A DNA stretch of 64,000 nucleotides. It comes from Eurosta solidaginis. Its lineage: Eukaryota; Arthropoda; Insecta; Diptera; Tephritidae. The notes beneath the pieces were generated by a model, which was not told the origin of the DNA, searched no databases, and saw only the letters and a list, made by a program, of their open reading frames with translations. Position numbers and translations under genes: made by a program. The stretch covers positions 154,338,426 to 154,402,425 of the forward strand of contig NC_090323.1 in the NCBI RefSeq assembly GCF_040869045.1, written 5' to 3'. Below, one piece after another: positions 36,426-48,660 of this stretch. Position 1 is the first letter of the stretch, and each line of letters begins with the position of its first letter.

Positions 36426-36922
36426 CGTGACTGCATGTGGGAAAAGCTTCTGACCGCCAATCACCAGGAATGACCAGACTGACTCTTTTGCATGCGGTTC
36501 AAGCAGCTTACAACTTCCGGCCTACTGTGGCCTAGTATCCTCTGGGTAGCCACTGCACATCCCTTGCATCGTCTGACCGCTATAAGTGCGACTGCAAGGT
36601 GGCGCCTGTCTTGGACCAAGCGGCTGGTTATATAAACGTGCAGGTAATATTGTCAACCCCCATGAGCGGTTTCTATGCTAGGCTATGGACCGCTATGTAA
36701 AACCAAACGACCCTTTACTGATGACGAACATTAAAGCTTTTAATGGACTACATTTTAAGGGCATGCGTCTGGAATTTCCGCTTCCTTAATGGCATTGGCG
36801 CAGATGAATGGCTGGTTGATGTTCTTGTGAAGGCAAAAGCTAACATCACCCCACCATTCAAGTTTCAAAGAGATGCGATGGACAAAATGAGGAAAGAAAA
36901 CCATCAGCAAGTGTGACATTTA
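36426..36922 (+). other. No gene seen
   Basis: Somewhat GC-richer than its surroundings. It may be the start of the LINE that follows, but no motif supports this. Confidence 0.35.
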
Positions 36923-37935
36923 CTGAAGGGTTATGAGGATAAGCGCTGTTTCGCTGTCGGCTACGTGGTGAGAGAAAGACCTTGTCGCCAAATAATGTTG
37001 TTCACGCGTGTGGACGAACGTCTCGACGTTATCCGAATAAGAGCGAAATTTTTTAATATTTCAGTCATCTGCATGCATGCACCGATGGAGGAGAAGTACG
37101 ACTAGGTAAAAGAAAAATACGCAATCTAGAAACGCTTAGAACGCACATACAAGCGCTCTCCTCACTCCTAGCCCTGGCGACTTCGACGCCTGGGTATGCA
37201 AAGAAGGTGTATTTGCCCCACGTTCGGAAAGTTCAGCCTCCACATCGAAACCTTTTCTAATGGACGGAGGCTAATCAACTTCGCCGGTGCTCGAGGCGTG
37301 GTCAACAACAACAAGAAGCAATCAACACAAGTAAAGCCATACTTTAAAAGGCTGGCGTCGCAAAAGACTGCTAATTTCGCAACTCGACTCTAACACATGC
37401 TCCCTGTAAGCACAAGTCAACCCGACGGAATGCGGGAGCAGTGCGTACCATCGTTCAGGAAAAAATTTTTAACCGGTGACGGAAAAAAACTGATGAAGAA
37501 TTCCGCGTTGGAACCGAAAAAAGACGCTACATACGTTAAAATCGAACGCGCGAGCTGAAAATAAAGGATAGGCACCAAGAAAAAACCAGAAACAAAAACA
37601 CAAATTTTACTTAAAATTTGGCTCAAAGCGGAAGATATGAAGTCCGGCGCAAACTCTTTTAAAAATAAAAACGATGAACTTTTGACCGGTGTCCAGAGAG
37701 TAATTAGATTATAGACGGCGAGTACCAGAGTAGATTTAATGATGAGCTCAACGAGATTTATGTAGACATCAACATAGCCCAGTGAATAAAAATAGTTGCT
37801 GTGCTGGTTAAATCATGTAAGGAAGCTCCGGCTAAGAAGGTATTCTTATCGGAACCCGCCTACAGAAGCAGAAGAAGAGAGCGACTGGCGCAACTTGTTG
37901 GACGCCCCAAAATCGGTAAAGCGCCAATTACGTTA
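36923..37935 (+). pseudogene. RTE-like LINE remnant: endonuclease part joined to C-terminus
   Basis: CFAVGYVVRERPCRQIMLFT, VDERLDVIRIRAKFFNIS and ICMHAPMEEK match the apurinic endonuclease domain of RTE/BovB-type LINE proteins, followed by GKFSLHIETFSNGRRLINFA. From about 37,720, FNDELNEIYVDINIAQ and APAKKVFLSEPAYRSRRRER match the far C-terminal tail of the same proteins. The RT domain between is gone, so an internal deletion of well over 1 kb has occurred. Several stops and frameshifts are present. Confidence 0.65.
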
Positions 37936-39825
37936 TTAAGTAAGATTTCGAAAAAGGTGCGATAGATCCAAAAAAAAAAAAAATTCGAATTTATTTTAAA
38001 ATTGGCGTTAAATGATACTGAAAATAATTCTGACGTTATCTGAAATGTGCTCGCATTGGAAGACTGTTCAGGTTTATTCCGATTTTTACGCGCTCAAAAG
38101 AAAACATATGCTTTCAGCTCATCCCATTATTTATTAATACTCGTACCTTCATACATACATACATACATACGAAAGTAGTCATAAATATTACAAACTTGTA
38201 TGCAATTTTAACTACTCCACCTCCATTGAGTGTTCGGCAACACCCCTAGGGCGTCTATTGCAACTCAAATTCACAATTCACCGATAAGACCAATACAACC
38301 ACAACAATCAGCGAGATATCTTAGCGAAATAAGCAACGTCCGCCACTGCATCATAAATGCAGCACGTAAATTATGGTCAAGCTATTGGCATTCAATATTA
38401 ATTGCATTAGTTCCTGTACATTCCGAGGTGGATGGACGGTTGGCTAAGTTGTTTCTTAGTTGTTTGGCAATTTAGTTGGTGGCTAGATGCTGAGCAACCA
38501 CTACCAATATCACCTGCGACATTCAAGTTTTCCTGGATGTAGTGTAAGGTGCATAGGTAAGAAGTGATCGGGAATTTTGTGAATCAGTGTGTATAGTTTG
38601 AGTACGTATATGTTGTTTGATAACGGTCTCCAATGCACAAAAACTTATACAAGTAAATATGTATCTAATACACTCTTTCACATACAGAGGCATGCATATA
38701 TGTAAATATTACTAGCATGCATTATAATTGTAATCAGATGTTATTGCAATATACCAGTAAGATGGATAACGGTACTAGTGATGAGCGGAGATAATTATTG
38801 ATTGGTTTCATTGATGTTCACTGCCTGATAGGCAATTGTAAAACATATGTTGCAACATGCTGCACAGTGGCAATATAAATTAGCTGCATAGGCACATCGC
38901 TAGCTACACTTGCTTTCCGCATAACCGATATAGAGTATGGGGGCGTGTCTGCTTGATTTCATGTAGAGCGAAATTAAATTACGAACACAAAACCATTTAA
39001 GTTCATTGTGAAGGAGTTTGCCAAGGATGGGCCATATGTACTGATGTATATATGTTCTATTAATTTTATTTTGTGGTAACACATATTACATACAATTTCT
39101 TGCAATTGAGGTTAACTCAAAATTTAGTAATGCCCATCACAATATGAAAAAGGGAAACTTGGATAAGATATCTAAAGACCCATAGAATTCAAATCTTTAA
39201 GATGTGTGGTAGAGGTTTACGCCGATAACTATATCGACGGCGGCGGCTTAGGAAAGGTTTTATTTGTATGTTTTTAAGGAAATCAACGTTTTGGCCATTT
39301 CGGAAAGATCCGGGGGTTTGCTTCAAAGTCTCGCGTATAATAGATCCTTGCGGAGGGGCTGTCCTGCATTTACTTACTCCTGGGAGGCTTCGAACCTAAC
39401 CCAGGTCTAAGGGACTGGTGTGTCTGCCGAAAAAAAATTAAGTACTTAAAATGGTCACACTTTTGTCTGTATGTCTCGAACAAAGCGTAATTTCACCGAA
39501 GGAGGTATTCTGGTCTAACTCGTAATAATCGTTGTAGACACGATTTCTTTAACTTAGTTGTGGCCCTATTGCTGGTCACGCACAAAGGCGACTTACGCTT
39601 ACTATTAATGGTCATTTAATACCATGGCTCTCGTGGCACAGTTTTAACGATTAACACCAACGCTCGCCTATTTTTGATCGCGGCAAAGGACGCCTCTAGT
39701 TTTTTCGGCTCTTTAAAGAGCTTAGGACTGCGACTTCGAACTCATACCTTCGTCGACGTCAATTTCCTAGAAGTTCTAGGTGTAGAACCGAAGACTTTCT
39801 AAGTGATTTTTTTTGTCGCGCTATG
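37936..39825 (+). other. No gene seen; (CATA)n microsatellite
   Basis: Contains (CATA)n at about 38,149-38,170 and a short GC-rich CGACGGCGGCGGC spot at about 39,235. No gene is supported. Confidence 0.45.
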
Positions 39826-39990
39826 CTGCCGAGGTGGTGTTATGGTAGCGTGCTCCGCCTACCACACCGAAGATCCTGGGTTCAAGAGCCGGGCAAAGCA
39901 GATGCCGTTCGGAGTCGGCATAAAACAATTTGTAAGAAAAATTAAAAGGAGCACGACTAACTATTCGGCCAAAGATGCCGCCCTCGACAT
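39826..39990 (+). mobile_element. tRNA-derived SINE, copy 3, internally deleted
   Basis: The head GCTGCCGAGGTGGTGTTATG and TGGTAGCGTGCTCCGCCTAC with B-box GGTTCAAGAGC is followed at once by ATGCCGTTCGGAGTCGGCAT. About 150 bp present in copy 1 are lost, the join lying at a shared GCA. Confidence 0.72.
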
Positions 39991-40773
39991 CATAAGCAGT
40001 CCAAGTGGATATTATTGCGTAACTTATAAGTGAAAATAATTTAATCCTACATAATATATTTTTTTTTTTATCAAATGTAGACCAAAATTTGCAAACGTTT
40101 GTGCTCGAAAAGTTAAAAGGCTCAGTCCAAACTGTTGTTTTCATGCCTTTTGATACAAGAATTCATTATAAATAACCGCGTAGCTTCAGTTTTCAGCCTA
40201 GTTCGACTGTCCACTACGTTAGGGTAGTAGCACACCGGGTCATTTGTTCGACTGTCTTGAGCAAGCTTTTAATTTAATTTATTTGGAATAAAGTCGACAC
40301 AGGCACAATGCGGTCGACTACTAAGATATATAAAACACAAGATTAATGTTACAATTAAAAATAATGGAATTCAACCATACATATGAAAGAAAGTACAAAA
40401 TATCAGGCCTGACGTGACAGTATTGAATTATGCAACTCGGAAAACGAACATTCAAAACTGATGCAGTTATACAAGTTGTTGTAGTGCGAACACCAGCTTC
40501 GCAGTGGATTATTTTTGGCAAAATTTTGCCGGCAAAGTGGTAAATAAAAAGGCACAAAGTACCTAGACCTGGAGGATTTTGCTTCACTAATTTCGTTTAT
40601 TATTTTAGCCAATCGGAATATAAAATATTTGAAAAAATCGGCACTTTTTTCGGGTGACTTGCTTTTTAACAACTTAAGGCCAATTTGATAACGTACTCGA
40701 CATGGATTATTTTATTTGAATTCATTGTTCCTTATTAATTTTTTTAAAAAATTATGCAAAGTGAGCATTTAAA
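39991..40773 (+). other. No gene seen
   Basis: AT-rich DNA. Opposing short frames have no support. Confidence 0.45.
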
Positions 40774-41903
40774 TTTTTATACTCAGCGTGTTTTGCACAC
40801 AGAGTATATTAACTTTGATTCGATAACGGTTGGTTGTACAGGTATAAAGGAATCGAGATAGATATAGACTTCCATATACCAAAATCATCAGGATCGAAAA
40901 AAAATTTGATTGACCGATGTCCGTGCGTCCGTCCGTCTGTGCGTTAACACGATAACTGGAGTAAATATTGAGATAGATATATTCACCAAATTTGGTACAC
41001 GAGCTTATCTGGACCCTGAATAGATTGGTATTGAAAATGAGAGAAATCGGATGATAACCACTCCTACTTTTTATATACATAACATTTTGGAAAACACAAG
41101 AAACCTGATTATTTAGTAAATAATACACCTAGAATGTTGAAATTTGACATGTGGACTTATATTGAGACTCTTGATACAAATTTTTTTTAAATGGGCGGGG
41201 CACCACCCACTTGTGATAAAATCAATTTTACAAATATTATTAATCATAAATCAAAAATCGTTAAACCTATCGTAACAAAATTCGACAGAAAGGTTGCCTT
41301 TACTATATGGATTGCTTTGAAGAAAAATTAACGAAATCGGTTAAGGACCACGGCCACTTTTATATAAAGGATTTTTAAAATGGTCGTAGGCGAAAATAAT
41401 AAGCTATATCTTAGAGAAAAGGAGCTATGTGTCAATAGAATTTTACTCTTTAAATTGATTTATAACATTAAATTGGAAACACTAAATTTTTTGAAAATGG
41501 GTGTGGCACCGTCCCTTTTATGACTAAGCAGATTTCTATGCTTCGGGAGCCTTAACTCGAAAAAAAATTAACGGATCGTAATGAAATTGTGTACACACAT
41601 TTTCCTTATAGCAGAAAATATTTCTAGTAAAAATGGACGGGATCGGTTAAAGAACACGGCAACTTAGATATAAAACAAGTTTAAAAGGGTCGTAGCTATA
41701 ACTTAGCAAAAACAGTTATGAATCAATGATATTTCACTTATCAAGTTTTACTCTAAGAAGAAATGGGGAGACATTTTTCTTTTAAATGGGCGGTGCCACG
41801 TGTTATGTAGAAAAGTAATTTATCTGAAATTAAATGTACAATTGAAGCTCACGCTGAGTATATAATATTCGGTTACACCCGAACTGAGACACCTTTACTT
41901 GTT
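40774..41903 (+). mobile_element. Family-2 Helentron-like element G, complete, 1.13 kb
   Basis: The best family-2 copy. The left subterminal repeat TATACTCAGCGTG (40,778-40,790) has its exact inverse CACGCTGAGTATA at 41,850-41,862. The 3' hairpin TTCGG...CCGAA and the end ACTTGTT follow. It shares the first ~250 bp (GTCY core, AACACGATAACT) with family 1, but has a different body and no 130-bp units. It serves as the reference for the interrupted copies at 507-9,858 and 23,339-27,682. It encodes no protein. Confidence 0.85.
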
Positions 41904-42160
41904 TTATATAATGTTTCTTTTAGTGCTTTGTTTTAATAACTTGGGGAATTGGGTGATGCAAAATCCGTGTTAAGCTGGCATTGAAAGCGAATTTTTTGTT
42001 AAATAACTTTTGAATGGGTCGAAAGAGTTAAATTTCGCAATTGGCTTCTTGTACCTGGCAGTGATGAGCATCCGTTGATACTCCTTTCGACCATATCGGA
42101 CTAATTTTTGACATGAACAATAAATCGCCTAGACAGTTTTAAATGAGTAGAAAGTATAGT

Positions 42161-42225
42161 AACGCGCCGAACGCCGCCGCCGCCGCTACGGCGCCCATAG
42201 TTTTGACATTCGGCGGCGGCGTGCG
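42161..42225. other. GC-rich (CGC)n hairpin in AT-rich DNA
   Basis: AACGCCGCCGCCG pairs with CGGCGGCGGCGT about 30-40 bp on, flanked by GCGCCGAA and GTGCG. A strong stem in DNA or RNA is expected. The rest of 41,904-42,369 shows no gene. Confidence 0.5.
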
Positions 42226-42369
42226 AAAAACGTAGTTAATCGTGTGGTCAAGTTGGATTTTGCTCCACGAAGTTTAAATGTGTCTGATCTGATCTAGGGG
42301 CCGAGGTTTTCAAAAATTCCAAATGGCATCAGCATTTTTTTATTGAACTGAACGGAAACCGAAAGCGAA

Positions 42370-42800
42370 CCTGGTTGTTGTTGTTGTTGTAGCGATAAAG
42401 TTGCTCCCCGAATGCTTTGGGGAGTGTTATCGATGTGATGGTCCTTTGCCGGATACAGATCCGGTACGCTCCGGTAACACAGCACCATTAAGGTGGTAGC
42501 ACGACCATCTCGGTAACGATTTATATGGCCACATTAAACCGTCAGGCCAACCCTCCCTCCCCACCCACAAGTTCCATGAGGAGCTTGGGGTCGCCAGAGC
42601 CTTGTCTGTTAGTGAAACAGGATTCGCCGCGGATAGGTGAGGTTGACAATTGGGTTTGGAGAAGCTATATATTGCGCTGGCAACCTGAAGGGTTTCGCTA
42701 CACAGCCCCTTGATTCTGGTATTTTAGTCGCCTCTTACGACAGGCATACCCACCGCGGGTATATTCTGACCCCTAACCCGCGGGGGAAACAAAACGATAG
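42370..42800 (-). mobile_element. (CAA)n-tailed retroposon, best copy
   Basis: Read on the minus strand it starts with CCCGCGGGTTAGGGGTCAGA, passes GTCGTAAGAGGCGACTAAAA, the CCAGCGCAATATATAGCTTC block, GGCGAATCCTGTTTCACTAA and CCGGATCTGTATCCGGCAAA, and ends CGATAACACTCCCC...TTTATCGCTACAACAACAA. It has no coding capacity I can support. It resembles the 3' untranslated end of a LINE or a SINE-like derivative. Four other copies lie in the window. Confidence 0.7.
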
Positions 42801-43839
42801 TACTTGGCGTTAAAGTCTTTTTCCTGCCAGATATCCAAAACCACACAAAACATAATCGGGGCTGGCACCAATATGTACGTCCTCTCGCAGTTCCACCTCT
42901 TAGTGAGCACACACTGCAAGCTCCAAAGAGCCCTTAAGACGAAACCAGTGGCCTCACCAAGTCTATCTTAGATGTTGCCCTAGATATCACATAGTTTGTC
43001 TGGATTGTTCACGTAAAACAAATGGAACGAAGGAGCTGTGCGTGACTGAGCCAGCTCGCTTATACGAGTATATTGTACATATAATTTTAAATATGTATAT
43101 GTAAAAAATCAAAAACATAAACCAAACTATTTCAATAGTAGTCTAAGCCATTTAAAATTTTACTGCATACATTTTTAGTTTATTTAAAAATATTTGAGTT
43201 CGTTCGTCTACATAAAGCAACAAAAAGGCGACCACAACACAAAAATTGATGATGTTTTAGTAAATGTTTATTGGAAAAGTACTCTAAATGATCATGAATT
43301 CATATGAATTGGAGTGGTAACATACGGACATACATATATGTAATCATAAGTATATAAAAAACCCGTTCGTTGACAATACGAATTGTGGACAATTGTTGTT
43401 GCTACACCAAGTAAAAACAAGACATGTAAGTGGTGTAAATGACGTGCGAATATTCAGGCTTGTCTCCCTGCAACGAATCGAACAAGTTTCGTACTGGCGC
43501 AGAACTATCCCGTTAATGGACGGAACTAGTTCCAATTCCCCCTTATCGCAGCGCTCTCAGCTCACGCTTTTAACAATGTGGTGTGCTTTTTGCAAACCTT
43601 TTGAATGCCTCCCTAACGGGTCCAGTCTTAGATGGTTCGCAACTAATCGCAGCTTTTCATTGTATTATTTAAGTATAGATTTTTCAGACATAAACGATGT
43701 TAGTGCAAGTGTCTATAGTAACGGCCCCGCTCTGCATCTGATTGGACCAATACGTAGGAAGCATAGTGTGAAATTTTCACATTGTATGATTGTCTCCCAT
43801 TTTAACAGCTCCCAGCGGGCTAGGGGGCTTATAATATAC
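42801..43839 (+). other. No gene seen
   Basis: Sequence at 42,800-43,050 may be more of the retroposon's 5' side. The rest, including a 155-codon frame at 43,393-43,860 that ends in repeat-flanking sequence, is unrecognised. Confidence 0.35.
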
Positions 43840-44065
43840 ATGCGGCTGGTATGCCTGTGATAAGAGGCGACTAAAATAACAAATTGATTCAAGGGGTTGT
43901 GTAGCGCAACCCTTTCAAGGGGATGCCAGCGCAATATATAGCTGCTCAAAACCAAATTGTCAACCAAACCTACCCGTGGCGAATCCTGTTTAACAGCCGA
44001 GGCCCTGGCGACCGCAAGTTCCTCAATGATCTAGGGGGTGGGAGTGGTCATACCAAAGGGCAGAT
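43840..44065 (+). mobile_element. (CAA)n-tailed retroposon, plus-strand, 3'-truncated copy
   Basis: TAAGAGGCGACTAAAATAAC, GGCGAATCCTGTTTAACAGC, and CTAGGGGGTGGGAGTGG match the family in the order of the minus strand of 42,370-42,800. The match fades after 44,065, so the tail end is missing. The frame at 43,923-44,288 crosses this boundary and is not taken as a gene. Confidence 0.6.
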
Positions 44066-44989
44066 ACACAAATGGATTTTATATGCAAGAGGCGTTCACC
44101 GAAGATTGCATTCATTTAAAATCCCGGACATACCTAAAGTAATTAGTTACCGAAACCAGCAAACGGCACACTTCTCGAACGCGGAGAGCTTTCGCAAGAG
44201 AATCGAAATGATCTCTTCATATATTATTTTGCGGTACAGACTTACCTTATCGAAAAACATACGCCCTTTGACAGGTACTAATCGGTAAACTTCAATATTA
44301 GTCATTATAAAATGTTTGAGAAGTTTGCGTATTCACCTTAGTCAATTATGTTGCGAATGAAATGCATGTAAGTGTTGCAGTGAGAGTGTCTGTAGTGGTA
44401 AGCAACATTTTTGTTGATGCTGCTGAAGCAGTCTAGCGGCTGATGGTGTAGCTACTTGTGATGGAGCTGGGAGGAGCCCTGGTGCCGTACAGACTACGTG
44501 ATACTAACAAACTTGATTTCTACTTTATAATCCTAATTGTAAACTAGTATATCATCAAATTAGTTTGAATGTTTCATTACAGTATCCATTGACAACATAT
44601 GGTAAAAAACCGAGATAGTCCAAATAGAATCTAGTTTACAATTAGAATTTATTGAAGAAATGCTAGACTTTAAAAAAAAGTCAATTTTTACAGCAACAAA
44701 CAGAAAAATAGCATTAGAGTTTTTTTCAATTTCGGCAATTAAATTCTTCGATATTTTAAGAAAAAGTTTCCAAGTTTCAAAAACATTTCAAAACAATTCG
44801 AATATACGAGAAAATTTTGCAAATCTTTCGAACTTGTTATTTGAAATTTTCTGAGTTTTTTAAGCATGCAATTTTATATATTTTAGTCTAGCAAAGTACA
44901 GACTATAGGTCTTTGAAAATTCGCAATGATTTTTGACATGTTTTCTTCCGAAAGGTGTTGTAGATTTTTTTTAACGCAATGTTTTTACC
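44066..44989 (+). other. No gene seen
   Basis: Unrecognised AT-rich DNA. Confidence 0.4.
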
Positions 44990-45370
44990 TTGTCCCAAGT
45001 AGTCTCGAATCTACATTCAAAGTTATTCCAAAATGATCCCGTAACTCTCACTAAACGGTTTTGAAAAGTCTCGTCATGGTCCTGAAGTTGCCCCTAAGTG
45101 ATTCTAAATGATTCCGATGTAATCTTGAAATTCTTTTAAATTGGTAGTGAAATACTCTCGAAAGGATTTGGAAAATAACCTTAAGTAATCGTGAAATTGT
45201 GGACCGAATAGTCTTGTTTGAGCTACACTTTAGATTTCATTAGAACAATTTAGTTTCAAATTGATGCTTAAAATAGGCCTGGAGTGTTCTCGAGGTCATC
45301 CTGAAATGTTCAGGAAGCAGCCTGAAATAGTCCCAAAATGGACTAGAATATAGTCCTACAAAATATCTTT
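44990..45370 (+). repeat. Degenerate short-period repeat, second locus
   Basis: Same style as 35,600-36,425: TATTCCAAAATGATCC, TCCTGAAATGTTC, CCTGAAATAGTCCC, AAAATGG. It lies about 90 bp from a SINE head (45,460), as the first locus lies about 190 bp from SINE copy 2. Confidence 0.5.
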
Positions 45371-45459
45371 TCCTTTCAAAATTTGATTGAAATCCATCAA
45401 TCCTTTACGCATGGACAAAGGTGGCACTAAGCTCCATATTAGTTGATGTCCACACCCGG

Positions 45460-45497
45460 CGGCCGCCGTGGCGTGGTGGTAGCGTGCTACGCTTCCA
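45460..45497 (+). mobile_element. tRNA-derived SINE, copy 4, head only
   Basis: GGCGGCCGCCGTGGCGTGG then TGGTAGCGTGCTACGC. The match ends before the B-box, so only the A-box part remains. Confidence 0.55.
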
Positions 45498-45687
45498 TCC
45501 CCCATTCACTATATGCCATGATGTGTCCATCTTCAATTGAGTGATTTGGTATGTCCTCTTCAAATGCAAAAATAAAGATGAGTCCTTGTTTTATTGTATA
45601 AATCGATATGTCCTAGTTAGAATGGCAAAACTTTTGCCGCACTTTTACGAAAGGTGTTATAAGTTTCGCTCCTATTCCTTATTTAAA

Positions 45688-45790
45688 ATAGACACCCCTA
45701 TTATAAATTTTGATACGATATACGATAAACGCTTGCTAGCGTATCGTAAAAACTCAGCCTTCATATTGCGATTTCCACACGCCCGATAGA
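45688..45790 (+). repeat. Fragment of an unnamed repeat (family X)
   Basis: CACCCCTATTATAAA and ATACGATATACGATAAACGC match the reverse complement of 53,457-53,401. Further similarity to 48,016-47,880 (CGATAAATGCTA, ACTATCG) is weaker. Nothing in 45,791-46,107 is recognised. Confidence 0.45.
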
Positions 45791-46107
45791 TGAACTATCG
45801 TGAATGACAGCAGAGTTTTGTTTAAAAATGTTTGTGAATCTATACGAAACAGATAGCTAAACAAAACGCAAACACCAACAATTCAATTTTCTTGTACGTA
45901 AAAGTGGCCAAAGTTTTTAAAAGCTGTAATAATAAAATGTTTTCTGCAACCCCTCTTGCCTTTTATATAAACTCAAATGAACAATTTGACGAAACTGGCA
46001 TAGAGGCCATAGAAAGAGGAAAATTGGGAGATAGTTCCAATCTTCTTGAAATGAACTCTACACTGTAAGTACTTGACATACTAAAAGTAAAAAAAAGTTT
46101 AATACAA

Positions 46108-47675
46108 AACAAGTAAGGAAGGCTAAGTTCGGGTGTAACCGAACATTATATACTCAGCTAAGAGCTTTGGAGAAAAAATAAGAAAAAATCACCATGTAGG
46201 AAAGTGAACCTAGGGTAACCCTGGAATGTGTTTGTATGGCATGGGTATCAAATGAAAGATGGTAATGAGTATTTTAAAAGGGAGTGATCCTTAGTTTTAT
46301 AGGTGTACGCCTTTTCGAGATACCGCCATAAAGGTGGAACAGGGGTGACTCTAGAATGTGTTGGTACGGTATGGGTATCAAATTAAAGGTATTAATGAGG
46401 GCTTTAAAAGAGAGTGGCGCTTAGGTTTATATGTGATATATCGACCAAAGTATGGAACAGGGTGACCCAGATCATCATTTTTCGGGTACCGCTAATTTAT
46501 TTATATATATAGTACCACGAACAGTATTCCTGCCAAGATTCCAGGGGCTTTTGATTTCGCGCTGCAGAACTTTTTTATTTTCTTCTACTTAGTACAAAAG
46601 TTACAAAGTTTTTTTCTGAAGTTATATTTTGCGTCAATAAACTAATCCAATTACCATGTTTCATCCCTCTTTTCATATTTGGTATAGAATTATGGCGTTT
46701 TTTTAATTTTTTGGTAATTTTCGATGTCGAAAAAGTTGGCGTGGTCATAGTCGGGTTTCGGCCATTTTTTATACCAAGAGAAAGTGAGTACAGATGAGTA
46801 CGTGAACTAAGTTTAGTAAAGATATATCGATTTGTGCTCATGTTATCGTCATAGAATCTATGCCACTATCAAATTTACAAGGATTGGTGAATTTTTGTTC
46901 GACTTATTGCATTAAAAGTATTCTAGACAAATTAAATGAAAAAGGGCGGCGCATTGTGAAATTTTCTTTTAATTTTGTATTTTGTTGCACCATATCATTA
47001 CTGGAGTTAAATGTTGACATAATTCACTTATATACTGTAAAGATATTCAATTTTTGTTAAAAGTTGACTTTAAATAATTTTTTTTTTTAAGTAGGCGACT
47101 CTTCGAATTTTGCTCATTTTTGTTCAGCACACATATAGTAAAATAGGAGTAACGTTCCTGCCAAATTTCATCATGATATCTTCAACGACTGCCAAATTAC
47201 AGCTTGCAAAATTTTTAAATTACCTTCTTTTAAAAGTGGGCCGTGCCACGCCCCTTGTCCAAAATTTGCTAGTTTTTTATTTTGCTTCATAAGGTGAACC
47301 CACATACCAAGTTTCATCGCTTTATCCGTCTTTGGTAATGAATTATCGCACTTTTTCGGTTTTTCGAAATTTTCGATATCGAAAAAGTGGGCGTGGTTAT
47401 ACTCCGATTACGTTCATTTTAAATGGCGATCTGAGATGAGTGCCCAGGAACCTACCAAATTTCATCAAGATACCTCAAAGGTTACTCAAGTTATCGTGTT
47501 AACGGACAGACGGACGGGCGGACGGACGGACATGACTCAATCAAATTTTTTTCGATACTGATGATTTTGATATGTGGAAGTCTATATCTATCTCGATTCC
47601 TTTATACCTGTACAACGAACCGTTATCCAATCAAAGTTAATATACTCTGTGTGCAAAGCACGCTGAGTATAAAAA
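46108..47675 (-). mobile_element. Family-1 Helentron-like element H with a family-2 type left end
   Basis: The plus strand begins AACAAGTAAGG with hairpin GTTCGGGTGTAACCGAAC, then TATACTCAGCTAAGAG, about two 130-bp units and the family-1 body. It ends GTGCAAAGCACGCTGAGTAT, the left terminus of family 2. The two subterminal repeats therefore do not match each other (CAGCTAAG against CAGCGTG). The body has small deletions. The element looks recombinant and probably immobile. Confidence 0.72.
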
Positions 47676-48229
47676 TAGATTTCAGAGTATGTCTTAACAG
47701 AAGTAGAAGGCAGTTTGCGCGCCCGCAAAAATATATAGGTCATCCCAAATATTTTGAAGGTTTGTGCCACTTTAAGGTTTCGTGCCCAGGGTGTTACTAC
47801 AGAGTGTTGGCAATAAGGCTTTAGTTGGATTCTTTGGATTTTGTAATAATTTTATATTTACTTTTATATAAGTAGCCCCCGACGTATCGTGCAAAAATTT
47901 ATCCACGATAGCTAGCTTAGAAAATTGAACAACTGATGCGATAGTTAGCGTATGGCAATACCACGATAAATGCTAACGATCGGTTTTCACACGCTAGAAT
48001 TTATTTCATACTACGGTATAACATATGGTTGCCAGACGTTCCCACTTTCGGGGATTTGTCCATGATTTCGACGATATGTCCCAGCGTCCCCGCTTACACT
48101 CTAAATGTCCCCGCTTTTGCGATAGCATTTTAGATATTATTTCACTTTACGATGATCTCCTATCAAAAGTGGATGAATGACAAAAATTTTATTCCATTAG
48201 CTGTAAGGACGTATGCTCAAAATTGTTAA

Positions 48230-48469
48230 TTTTTCTATTCGATACCATGTCACAATGCGAACTGCGAAAGAATTTTCTCCTTAATGACCTCGCAATCGAC
48301 AAAAGAAAGAAATCGTTTGGGTGTTGAAAATGTTGGGCACATCCTTCGAGTGAAGTTTAATTTTTCAGATTTTACATGTCTCGAATTCCAAAAAATGTTA
48401 ACCCTTCCTGAGAAAGCTGAACTTTTGAAAAAAATCAGCAATTCCCTGAAATATGTCGGAAAGTGCTGA
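48230..48469 (+). pseudogene. hAT-type transposase C-terminal dimerisation segment
   Basis: The frame, open from 48,230 to TGA at 48,467, reads IPCHNANCERIFSLM, STKERNRLGVENV, LRVKFNF, and ends LLKKISNSLKYVGKC. The N-A-x-x-E-R-x-F-S motif followed by K-x-R-N-R-L and an L-L-K-K-I tail is characteristic of the hAT C-terminal region. A stop lies at 48,227, and upstream sequence (YDDLLSKVDE near 48,148) may be more of the protein out of frame. BED finger and DDE residues are absent. Confidence 0.65.
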
Positions 48470-48660
48470 CAGAAAAGAGCACCAGATTCTTGAAATTAGA
48501 AGTAAAAGAATGTATAAATAATTATCTGTAATAAACAACATGTTTGTGCTAATTGTTAAATTATTTACAATATTCCCCTACCCCTTATAAATTTTTTTGC
48601 AGTTTTCTAGGTGCCATTGCCCGTCTTCGACTGCGTTTAGAAGGTTAAACTTGGTAAACA

